From: Tritrichomonas musculus
Taxonomy: Eukaryota > Parabasalia > Tritrichomonadida > Tritrichomonadidae
Length of the DNA stretch: 64,000 bases
NCBI GenBank assembly: GCA_039105265.1
Contig: JAPFFF010000037.1
Location: 1,138,501-1,202,500 of the forward strand
Reading direction: 5' to 3'
The notes beneath the pieces were generated by a model. The model saw only the letters and a program-made list of their open reading frames with translations, had not been told where the DNA came from and did not search any database. Of the stretch, positions 56,168-64,000 are shown one piece after another (position 1 is the stretch's first letter; each line of letters starts with the position of its first letter). The position numbers and the translations under genes were made by a program.

Positions 56168-57007
56168 TTATATTTCAATGTAAGTATCACCGCCATCAGT
56201 ACAATTAACATATAAGTAAGGATGTTTGTCAGGATTATTTTTCTTATATTGAGCCATTTGTCGATACATTTCATAAAAGTCATCAAAGTTAAGATTAGAT
56301 GCAGATTGTGAGTAAATATAACGTAATTGCTGTTTATTGAAGCAAGGGAATACGAATAAAGTTGTGATTTCATTCTTGATATGAGGTTTGAGACCTTTCC
56401 AGCCTTGAATTAGTAAGAAGTAGGTAATGTTGGTATGTCTACATCGACGTAATTGTTGACTAAAGAATGATTCTTCTGATGAAAATAATTTACTGTTACT
56501 AATATCGTCAAAAAGGACTAATGTATGAAGGAAAGGTTTACTGAAATCTTTAATGTTAAGAGTTGTGAATAAGTCATCACGTTGTTCATCTATGATTTTG
56601 TCTTCAATGTGTTCTCGCCGAATGAGATAGTATAAATTTTTAGCAGCAATGAGAGTATTTATGAATTCAACTGAATCTTTTTCACTAATGGTAACATGAG
56701 GAATTTTGATTAAATGTTTCAATGATTGAAATGATTGGTCATTCTCGTCACCGTTTTTTGTTACATACACCAACAAATGAAAGACTGAGCTTTTGGATTC
56801 AGTATTTAATAGTGAAATTTTAATAATTTCCTCGAGTGCAACAACAGTTTTACCTAAACATTGTTTACCAACTATTACATTTACTGAATTATAACGGACT
56901 TTGATATCAGGATGTATTTCTTTAATGAGATTATCAGTGCTTTTGTTTGAATTCAAAGCTTTTGTAACTTGTGTGTGAACTGTTAATCCTAAATTTGCTT
57001 TATTCAT
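56168..57007 (-). CDS. outer Polinton packaging ATPase (FtsK/HerA-like)
   Basis: 279 residues. Walker A is VGKQCLGKT (about 47-55) and Walker B is TLVLFDD (about 163-169), followed by RHTNITYFLLIQGW, the sensor block with a Gln, in the same order as in the inner ATPase. It should power packaging of element DNA. It lies 52 bases downstream of the 473-residue gene on the same strand. The frame looks whole. Confidence 0.85.
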   Translation of the reverse strand: MNKANLGLTVHTQVTKALNSNKSTDNLIKEIHPDIKVRYNSVNVIVGKQCLGKTVVALEEIIKISLLNTESKSSVFHLLVYVTKNGDENDQSFQSLKHLIKIPHVTISEKDSVEFINTLIAAKNLYYLIRREHIEDKIIDEQRDDLFTTLNIKDFSKPFLHTLVLFDDISNSKLFSSEESFFSQQLRRCRHTNITYFLLIQGWKGLKPHIKNEITTLFVFPCFNKQQLRYIYSQSASNLNFDDFYEMYRQMAQYKKNNPDKHPYLYVNCTDGGDTYIEI

Positions 57008-57059
57008 TTATGACTTGATAAAAATAAATTTATGACTCAATCAAGTCTGCCATTTATGT

Positions 57060-58481
57060 CTAAAATTCATCATTTTCTTCATCAGGAAGTGCTGGGTACT
57101 CTTGATTAGTACCATAGTCTGGATGATTTACTGGTACAGTTGATGAAAAGTTAGTTGGGACAACAGGACGTGAACCTTCAGCAAAGCAAGCACTGATTAA
57201 TTCATCTTTGGCAGAAGATGCAGCAGCACTGATTTGTTTCTTAATTTGATTAACAACATCAGCAGATATTTTACCATCTTGTGTTCGGTTTTGATTAAAT
57301 GTATTAGCTGCAAGAGTTACCAATGAGTCTTTATTGATACCAAATTTACCTAATTCAACAGCAACATCACTAGGATTCAAATTTATACTATAATTTTGTT
57401 TAACCCATTGAATAAATCCATTTTCGTATTTCTTTGTTGACATCTTTGACTTAAACTTCTTATAACGTTCAAATGGATCATTTGTTTTTTGTCTAATCTT
57501 ATTAACTTCACCAACAATTTCTGGAACTGGATGATTCCATAATATAGATAACAATTGAACCCAATGACAAGCAATAATAGTTGTATAAGGAACACAACTA
57601 TTAATAGCCTTAAATAATTTTTCATCTTGAGCTATGGGTGTGTCACTTAATAATGTTCTAACATATTGTTTGACATAATCGGTTACAAGTCGACCAAATA
57701 TATGATATGCAGATCCTGATAATTTATAACCAGCAGCATTCCATGCATTAACAAAGTTAGTATAAACATAATTGCCATTTTGATCATGTCTTCCTTTGAA
57801 TTCGTGACTGAAACCACTAAATCCACCAGCAGCATGTCTTTTATCTTTGGTAGGATTTTCATCAAGGAATTGTTTACGTAAAGGATACTGGGATTTCTGT
57901 AATGTCCAACCGTTAACCATAACTGGTTTTCCATAATTGTCGTAAACAACTGTATCAGGTATGTTATCATTATTGATGTCAACATCTGATTGAGGTACTG
58001 GGTATTTATGTTTGGCTGCCCATTCTTGAGCACCTTTTAAATTTACAGCATTACGAACTAAATGAAAGTCCTTCTTTTTGTTAAGAACAACATCTCCTAA
58101 TTCATACATAGCTGGGTATTGTGTTTGCCATGTATTTAAATCACCAGGTTGTGCTACACGAGTTACTTTCGTACGTCTACTCATATTTAATAATGGGAAA
58201 AAATTTAAATTATTATCTATATTTTGTTTAATAAAAGTTTTTGGTGTTATTTTTCTAGTTAATCTAGAAATAAAATTTGAAATTGATTTATCATTTATTC
58301 TCAAACCTTCATGTTGTATATAATTATTTTCATTTAAAAAATTCCTTAAATTTGCAACTGAACCTTGCCATGAAGGCGACTCGTGAAGAGTAACGTTAAG
58401 TTTTTCATTAATTAATTCAATATATTTATTAAGTTTATCAAGTTTCAAACCTTTAAAATTATTTCTATTTAATTTTGACAT
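57060..58481 (-). CDS. outer Polinton large hypothetical virion-type protein, 473 residues
   Basis: The N-terminal about 75 residues form a helical module (WQGSVANLRNFLNENNYIQH then GLRINDKSISNFI) that loosely recalls the LPGFA/RGVxVxDY module of two inner proteins. Around residues 155-185 a calcium-loop-like DVDINNDNIPD precedes TVVYDNYGKPVMVNGW and SQYPLRKQF. A helix-rich second half and an acidic, Pro-rich C-terminus follow. No enzyme motif is seen. Being first in a run with the ATPase it may be a minor capsid or assembly protein. I do not recognise the family with certainty. Confidence 0.5.
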   Translation of the reverse strand: MSKLNRNNFKGLKLDKLNKYIELINEKLNVTLHESPSWQGSVANLRNFLNENNYIQHEGLRINDKSISNFISRLTRKITPKTFIKQNIDNNLNFFPLLNMSRRTKVTRVAQPGDLNTWQTQYPAMYELGDVVLNKKKDFHLVRNAVNLKGAQEWAAKHKYPVPQSDVDINNDNIPDTVVYDNYGKPVMVNGWTLQKSQYPLRKQFLDENPTKDKRHAAGGFSGFSHEFKGRHDQNGNYVYTNFVNAWNAAGYKLSGSAYHIFGRLVTDYVKQYVRTLLSDTPIAQDEKLFKAINSCVPYTTIIACHWVQLLSILWNHPVPEIVGEVNKIRQKTNDPFERYKKFKSKMSTKKYENGFIQWVKQNYSINLNPSDVAVELGKFGINKDSLVTLAANTFNQNRTQDGKISADVVNQIKKQISAAASSAKDELISACFAEGSRPVVPTNFSSTVPVNHPDYGTNQEYPALPDEENDEF

Positions 58482-58507
58482 ATTCTTTATATTAAAATAA
58501 ATTTAAT

Positions 58508-59248
58508 CATTTACGTTATAAATTTATGAAAAATTAACAAAAGTCATTTTTGTCGGTTGATAAAATACGTGAAGAATTAATGACATTCAATTATGAAATA
58601 ATTTATTAATAATTTATGTTTTCATGAATTTTTAAACTGGTGTTGAGTTATGTTTCATTTTTGATTTCTTGATATTTTCACTAATTCAATTTTATTCATA
58701 TTCTTAACTCTATTTAAAAATTGTTTACTAACAGTTATATTATCATGACCATAAAATTTATTTTCATAATTAAAATCATCAATGAAATAAAACGTTGGTG
58801 CTGCATTAGGTGATCGTTTACGACTATAAACTATATCAACGTAGTTTTCATTTTCATGGAATAAATAAAATAATTTTGTTGATTCACTAAAAAATACTGG
58901 ACGAATATAATAAGTGTGTTCACAATGTTTAAATAAACGTTTTACATCTTTTGGCATAATTTCTGGCTTCGGGTATGATTTCATTACTCCAAAATCGTTA
59001 AAGTGTGTATAATAGTCACTCATAGTTATTTATAATTTACTAAAAAAATAAATTAAAAATAAATTAAGGTTAATATCTAAAGAAGTGATGAAACATGTGA
59101 AGAAATAGAGGTTAGCACTTTTGACATCATTTATTAAGACATCTGTGATTTTATGAATTTTTTAAAAATAATTTTGTTCTGGCGTGGAGTTATGATAAAA
59201 AAGTGGCTTTCTCTATTTTGTACCCAGTCTTATCTCACTTCTACTACT
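58508..59248. repeat. outer Polinton right terminal inverted repeat (741 bp)
   Basis: Reverse complement of 13595-14335, carrying the second copy of the 122-codon gene on the minus strand. The inner boundary lies about 25 bp upstream of the start of the 473-residue protein gene, so that gene's promoter region sits between the two. Confidence 0.9.
58655..59023 (-). CDS. TIR-encoded 122-residue protein, right copy
   Basis: Second copy of the gene at 13820-14188 in inverted orientation, encoding the same 122 residues and likewise reading inward. Its 5' leader and 3' flank are also copied because they lie within the terminal repeat. Identity between copies fits either recent insertion or copying of one end from the other during protein-primed replication. 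The function is unknown. Confidence 0.6.
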   Translation of the reverse strand: MSDYYTHFNDFGVMKSYPKPEIMPKDVKRLFKHCEHTYYIRPVFFSESTKLFYLFHENENYVDIVYSRKRSPNAAPTFYFIDDFNYENKFYGHDNITVSKQFLNRVKNMNKIELVKISRNQK

Positions 59249-59253
59249 ACAAA
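59248..59253. repeat. target site duplication of outer Polinton, right copy (TACAAA)
   Basis: TACAAA directly follows the right end of the outer element and matches 13589-13594. The duplication falls inside the terminal repeat of a MITE, which gives independent proof of the empty site because the other MITE end preserves the uninterrupted sequence at 59471-59490. Confidence 0.85.
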
Positions 59254-59490
59254 TCCAGTACGTTTAGTAACCGCAATTTTTTTTGACATTCTCAAAGAAT
59301 AAAATGACATGTTAAATAAAAAACGATTGTTTTCATCCATTTCATATAACATGTCATAATGTTTTTTTAAATTGTAAAATATTTGTCAAAAACAAACCTA
59401 GTCAATTTAAGCTTTTTCAGAGACATGCAACTATTCAAATAATAAACGTTCTCCTATTCAAAAAATAACGTACTGGATTTGTACCTTAAA
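59254..59490. mobile_element. right part of TTAA-type MITE interrupted by the outer Polinton
   Basis: This part begins TCCAGTACGTT directly after the right copy of the target duplication and ends in the inverted sequence AACGTACTGGATTTGTACC, followed by TTAA (59487-59490). With the left fragment, the terminal inverted repeat is about 20 bp. The interior has no coding frame. It contains AATAAACGTTCTCC at 59441-59454, a string also repeated inside the outer Polinton (14725-14887). Confidence 0.7.
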
Positions 59491-59609
59491 GGGGAGAAAA
59501 CTTAATTTTTTAAAAATCTCATCACTTTTCAAATAATTATACTTTTAATTTCAAAATCTTAATTTTCTCAGAAGCTCCATATAAATTCTTGATTGAAAAG
59601 TCTGAGTTT

Positions 59610-59644
<35 letters not shown>

Positions 59645-60211
59645 TTCTTAATTTTTGAAAACCCTCTAAAAAGAAAAATATTGATCAAAGAAAAAGATTT
59701 GCAGAGTTGACCAAAATTTAAACTCTGTCCAAAAATGTTCGACAATTGAATTTTGAGAGAGTATTCAAATTATCATTTTTTTTTCTCATGCACCTTTATG
59801 GTGATTCGAAGTTTTTTTCCAAAGCTCTTTTTTCTGAGAGTAGCGCATGTCCCAAAGAAAGTTGTAATTCCTCTTAAGGGCGTTGTTATTTCTTTCAAAA
59901 ACCAGGGCTCCTTGTATAAAAATAGCTTGCTGAAAGGATAATTATAAAAATAAACTTCTGAAAAATTGAATACATTACTTTGAGAGAAAAAAGAAATTTT
60001 CGACACTTTATCGTTTTTTTAGTCAATTTTCAGAGTAAAATGCAGTCTATGTGTACGTTAAGTCGAACATTTTTGGACAGAGTTTACATACTTATCATTT
60101 GTTCACTTTTTATTTTGGGTAAATCTGCCAAAAAAAATTTTCCAAAAAAATTTCCAAAGCATCGAAAATTTTACATGATACAATATTGATTTAAACAGAT
60201 TATTTTTTTAA
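59491..60211. other. intergenic region with a T/A homopolymer palindrome
   Basis: About 720 bases without a credible gene. It contains a run of 24 T followed by 14 A (59607-59644), a perfect palindrome by composition, and a 23-base inverted repeat around AACTCTGTCCAAAAATG (about 59721-59743 and 60062-60084). The latter could mark a decayed small transposon. Confidence 0.55.
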
Positions 60212-63079
60212 ATGAATGTTCAAGATTATTTGACGAACAAAAAAGAAATTCAGCAAAAGTTGATTGATCTTCTTAAAAATGATGATGAATATTCTACAAG
60301 TATGACAGATTTCATATAATTTTTAGATGATCAACAAATTCGTGAAGATGAAAACGAATTTAGAGCCTTTTTACATTTATTTTTATCAATTTCAAATAAT
60401 TTCCACAGATTTAGAGGATTTTTTAAGAAAATAGAAGAAATATTATTAATATTTAAAGATGAACTCAAAAAATATTTTACGAATTTTGAAATGTTTACAT
60501 TTTTCAATTCTAATAAGAAAATTATATTATTTCTTTTTAACAGTGGCTTGATTGAATTTGATGATATAATCTTACATAATATCCTTAAAGAAGAGAAAAT
60601 GTCATTTAAATATTATCTTTATCCAGGAATAAAGAACTATATTGATGAATCAAAACAAAAAGAAATTGAAACAAAGCTAATATCCGAAGATTCAGAATTT
60701 TTTGATAATTTCAAAGAAAAGCAGCAAAAAGGCGAGAATGATTCATATATTTGTGAACTTATACGTAATGATTACATTGACGAATTTGTTGGTTATACAA
60801 ACAAAACAAATTTCAAACTTTCAAGTGAAATCAAACCATCAATTTTTGAAACAAATTTATTTTTGATTAATAACAAATTAACATTGATTGATTATGCGGC
60901 TTTTTATGGCTCAATTCAAATTTTTCAATATTTGAAAATGAATAACGCAACAATTAAACCATTAGTATGGAATTGCGCAATTCATTCACTTAATGCAGAA
61001 ATGTTTCATCTTATTGAAGAATTGCGTGTTGATCTTCCAAATAACTCATTTGATAATATCTTAATTTCTGCAATTGAATGCCATCATAATGAAATGGCTG
61101 ATTATATTTTAGAAAACAAATATTCATGCGAAAATGAAATATTAATACAAGAAAGCATTAGATGTTATAATTATTATTATTTACCAAATGAAATCGATAT
61201 AAAATATTTCAGTTTATTGTGTGAAAATGATTATTATTATATTGTGACACAAATGCTATCACAAAAATTAATAGGTTATAATGCTAATTTTGGATTTCGT
61301 TCATCTGATCTATCATATTTTACTTCTTCTTTAAATATATCAATCATAAATAATAATTATAATTTAGCATCATTTCTATTCAAGTCCAAATACACTGATC
61401 CCAATATGGATATTACTTTTTTAAATTTACCAAATAAAGAAATAATCTGTAATGGAATATTTTTTGCAATTACTCATAATCGAATAAAAATTCTAAAACT
61501 TTTATTGACAAATGGAAAATTTGATATCAATTGTATCCGAATAATAAAAAATAAGTTAAATAATGGTTCATTTAACTTTGTGAAAGATACAGCAATTCGT
61601 TTCGCAATAAAAGAAGAAAATATCGAAATGGTGAAATTAATCATCTCGCTTCCAGAGTTTGATATTAATTGTGGATCTAATACAATTAATTCTTCAAATT
61701 TAAACGATATATTGTATTTTTCTACGCCTTTACATGACGCAATTTTTAATGAAAACGAAAAAATTATTGAATTGCTTTTATCAATTAAAAATATTAATAT
61801 TAATCAAAAGTATATAAATGCTAATACAAATGATATATCCAAAGAAACACCATTGTTCATAGCAATTAAACAACAAAATATCAAAATAATAAGAATGTTA
61901 TTAATCCATTCAAGTATTAATGTAAATAAAAAATCATTCAATAAAACAGGAGACAATGAATATAAAGAAACTCCATTATATCAAGCAATAAAAAAACAAA
62001 ATATAGAAATAGTAAAAATACTGTTAGAACACCCAAATATAGATATTAACAAAAAATCTGTTGTTTCAACAATTACTGCAACATCAAAAAGTATAACCAA
62101 AGAAACCGTACTTTATTTGGCAGTTAAATTACAAAATAAAGATATTCTAGAACTTTTATTAAAACATCCTCAAATAAATGTTAACATGAAAATAGTAAAT
62201 AAAATGAATCCAAATATCAATAATAAAAAAGCCAAAAAAATAAAATCAAAAAACACAGGATTAAATATGGCTATATTTGATGGAAATAATGAAATAATAT
62301 CTCTTCTTTTGAATTCTAAGAACATCGATATCAATTCGAAAGGAACATGCTTTATTCAACAAACAAAATATGAATGGACACCACTGGCCATTTCTATATA
62401 TAAAAATCAAAAAGAAAACATCGAGTACCTCATAAATCAGAAAAATATTGATGTAAATTCTGAAATTGCAATTTCAAATGATTCTATTCAAGAAAAAATG
62501 TCACCATTATATATGGCAATTGATAATGGAAACGAAGCTACTGTGAAACTTCTTATTGAGCATCAAAAAATTAACCTTAATTTTGTTTCGATTCGTAATA
62601 ATTCTACGATGTCCGACATACAAAAAACTCCAATTATTCATTTTGCTTTTATTAAAGCAAATTACAACATTATAAATTGGTTGTTATGCAATGAAAAAAC
62701 AGATTTAAATACAAAATTAATTCACGTAAAAAGCAGTGATGACAATATTAAAATGAATGAAGAAACAATTTTTATCCAGGCCATAAAATACGGAAATTTG
62801 TATATATTCCATCTTTTATTGTCAAATCCAAGTTTTGATATACACCAACAAGGGCTTGAAACGCAATTAACAAATCTTGAAATTTCTGGAAAAATCGTAC
62901 ACATTATAGAAACGGCCATTAAAGAAAAGAAAACAGAAATAATTAAATTTCTTTTTAAATATGGAGATGAACATGGATTGCATTGCTATGTAGACCAAGG
63001 ATTTAAAGAATTAACAGATGATGACGAAATAAAAAGGATAATTGACGACTATATAGAAAAGCATAGTAAAAAGGCATAG
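60212..63079 (+). CDS. ankyrin-repeat protein (host), with early in-frame stop
   Basis: The family start seems to be the ATG at 60212 (MNVQDYLTNKKEIQQKLIDL), but codon 36 of that frame is TAA (60317-60319), after which the same frame stays open through the Met at 60491 to 63079. The region after 60320 reads as a continuation (FLDDQQIREDENEFRAFLHL), typical of the N-terminus of trichomonad DUF3447/ankyrin proteins. From 60491 the protein has 862 residues and about 12-14 ankyrin repeats, recognisable as TPLxxAIxxxNxEIVKLLLxxPxIDIN. So this is either a pseudogene with one nonsense change, a gene using an internal start, or a sequencing error. Such proteins form a large trichomonad family probably acting through protein binding. 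Confidence 0.75.
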
Positions 63080-63832
63080 TTATTAATAAATAGAAAGTTG
63101 GCAAATGATTTCTAAACAGTGAATATTGGTTAATTAAAAATAGTAAAAAAAATTATATAGTATGCAGACAAAAGCCGATTTCTTGACAAAAGTCTTTTTC
63201 AATTTTTTTGACAATTTAAAATGAAATTTTCTCATGAATTATTTGGAATAATTTAATTCTTTTAATTAATTATTGTAGAACACATTATATAATATATATA
63301 TATGTATATATTCTATTTTATTGATTATTTAAAATAAGTATTCTTTATTTATATTTTTTCTTCGTTTCAATACGTTTTTCATATGTAAAATATATTTTAA
63401 TTTAATACTTTGCAATAATATCTAGTACAATTTATTTTATCTTTTGAATATTTAAAACTTTTGTTAACAACTATGAATATCAAATTTTATCACTTTTCTG
63501 ATATTTTACTAGTCTCTACATTCAAATTGCAAGTCCTTTCAATCTTGTGAATTTTTTTGATTTTTGTTTGTTTTTAACTTTAAGGCTCAGTAATATTTGA
63601 AAATCAAGGTTTTGAAATAAAAAATATTATGAAATCCACTTGACAGAAGTTTTCATTTTTTTCTGTTGTTTTAAAAAATGCAAGACACATAAAAATCATA
63701 AAATACTATTAAAAGTTTGCATAAATATCTAAAAATTAAAAAGATAAAAGATCAAAAATATTAGAAATTAATTAATATCAGAATTCATTCAATTTTTTTG
63801 AGAAGTTAATTCAAAATTTTCATTTTTTTAAA
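63080..63832. other. intergenic region
   Basis: About 750 bases of AT-rich sequence between the ankyrin gene and the RCC1-like gene, with a short TATATA run near 63293-63305. No gene or clear repeat is visible. The last bases (TTCATTTTTTTAAA) form the leader of the next gene. Confidence 0.6.
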
Positions 63833-64000
63833 ATGAAAGTTGTTGGACGTAATGATAAATACGGCCTGGGTGGAAGCTTAAACAGTCAAACAAGTGGACC
63901 AGAAAATATCAAAACTCCTTGCCAATCACGTCTCAATGTTCCTTCATTGCTATCATTTTCAACATGTAATAATCATTCAGTATGGATTATGCAAAATGGA
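63833..64000 (+). CDS. RCC1-repeat-like protein, N-terminal part (runs off the window)
   Basis: 56 open codons from ATG to the window edge: MKVVGRNDKYGLGGSLN, then CNNHSVWIMQNG. The GRNDKYGLGG start and CxxxHSVWIMxNG end fit one RCC1 blade (GxNxxGQLG ... CGxxHTxxLxxxG). Trichomonads have many RCC1-like and RCC1-BTB proteins. The leader of A/T bases is short, as in other genes here. The rest of the protein lies outside the window. Confidence 0.6.
   Translation, partial: MKVVGRNDKYGLGGSLNSQTSGPENIKTPCQSRLNVPSLLSFSTCNNHSVWIMQNG

Larger units (their letters stand above)
13595..59247. mobile_element. outer Polinton/Maverick (virus-like element), broken
   Basis: About 45.65 kb, or about 23.7 kb without the inner element. 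It starts AGTAGTAG and ends with its complement, as Polintons do, and has 741-bp terminal inverted repeats and a 6-bp target duplication. Parts from left to right: a TIR gene, a repeat array, polymerase (in two parts), rve integrase, small proteins, a fiber-like protein, primase-helicase, putative major capsid protein, a small amphipathic protein, packaging ATPase and a large unknown protein. The TIRs differ at about one position by my reading, so insertion is recent on an evolutionary scale. The element is broken: the inner Polinton splits its polymerase gene, and about two other genes look interrupted. Confidence 0.92.

Noticed and set aside
59721-60084. Small transposon defined by a 23-base inverted repeat
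   Set aside because: The inverted pair is clear, but no target duplication or extended terminal repeat could be seen around it.

Overview
The window reads as AT-rich nuclear DNA of a trichomonad parasite, Tritrichomonas-like (inferred). Supporting this are compact intronless genes with very short 5' leaders, a large ankyrin-repeat protein, a CAP-domain surface protein with one membrane segment, an RCC1-like gene start, and two large Polinton/Maverick elements of the kind abundant in trichomonads. The species cannot be fixed from the sequence alone.

Left host flank (1-13582): a gene for a protein with a homeodomain-like N-terminus and a DDE-transposase-like core, a long non-coding stretch holding a 744-bp foldback MITE at a TTAA site, a 1394-residue surface protein gene, a convergent acyltransferase-like gene, and about 1.6 kb without genes. 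Right host flank (59491-64000): a non-coding stretch, an ankyrin-repeat gene with an early in-frame stop, and the first 56 codons of an RCC1-like gene.

Middle (13595-59247): two nested virus-like elements. The outer Polinton is about 45.7 kb as it stands and about 23.7 kb without its insert. It has 741-bp nearly identical terminal inverted repeats (TIRs), each carrying a whole 122-codon gene, and a 6-bp target duplication TACAAA. It landed inside one end of a roughly 241-bp TTAA-type MITE, whose halves now lie on either side of it. A second Polinton of about 22.0 kb (16570-38546, target duplication TCCTCA) sits inside the DNA polymerase gene of the first. The order of events is therefore MITE, outer Polinton, inner Polinton. 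Both elements start AGTAGT.

Both elements carry a protein-primed family B DNA polymerase, an rve integrase, a packaging ATPase, a putative double-jelly-roll major capsid protein, a small basic amphipathic protein and a giant fiber-like protein. The outer element alone has a primase-helicase gene bracketed by inverted repeats. The inner element alone has a NUMOD4-HNH protein, a KilA-N-type gene, an AT-hook/basic protein and a structured non-coding block. The outer element is broken: its polymerase gene is split by the inner element and about two other genes look interrupted. The inner element looks nearly whole, with about one interrupted gene. The most unusual signal is a set of short GC-rich tandem double hairpins spread through both elements, several lying inside open reading frames without closing them.
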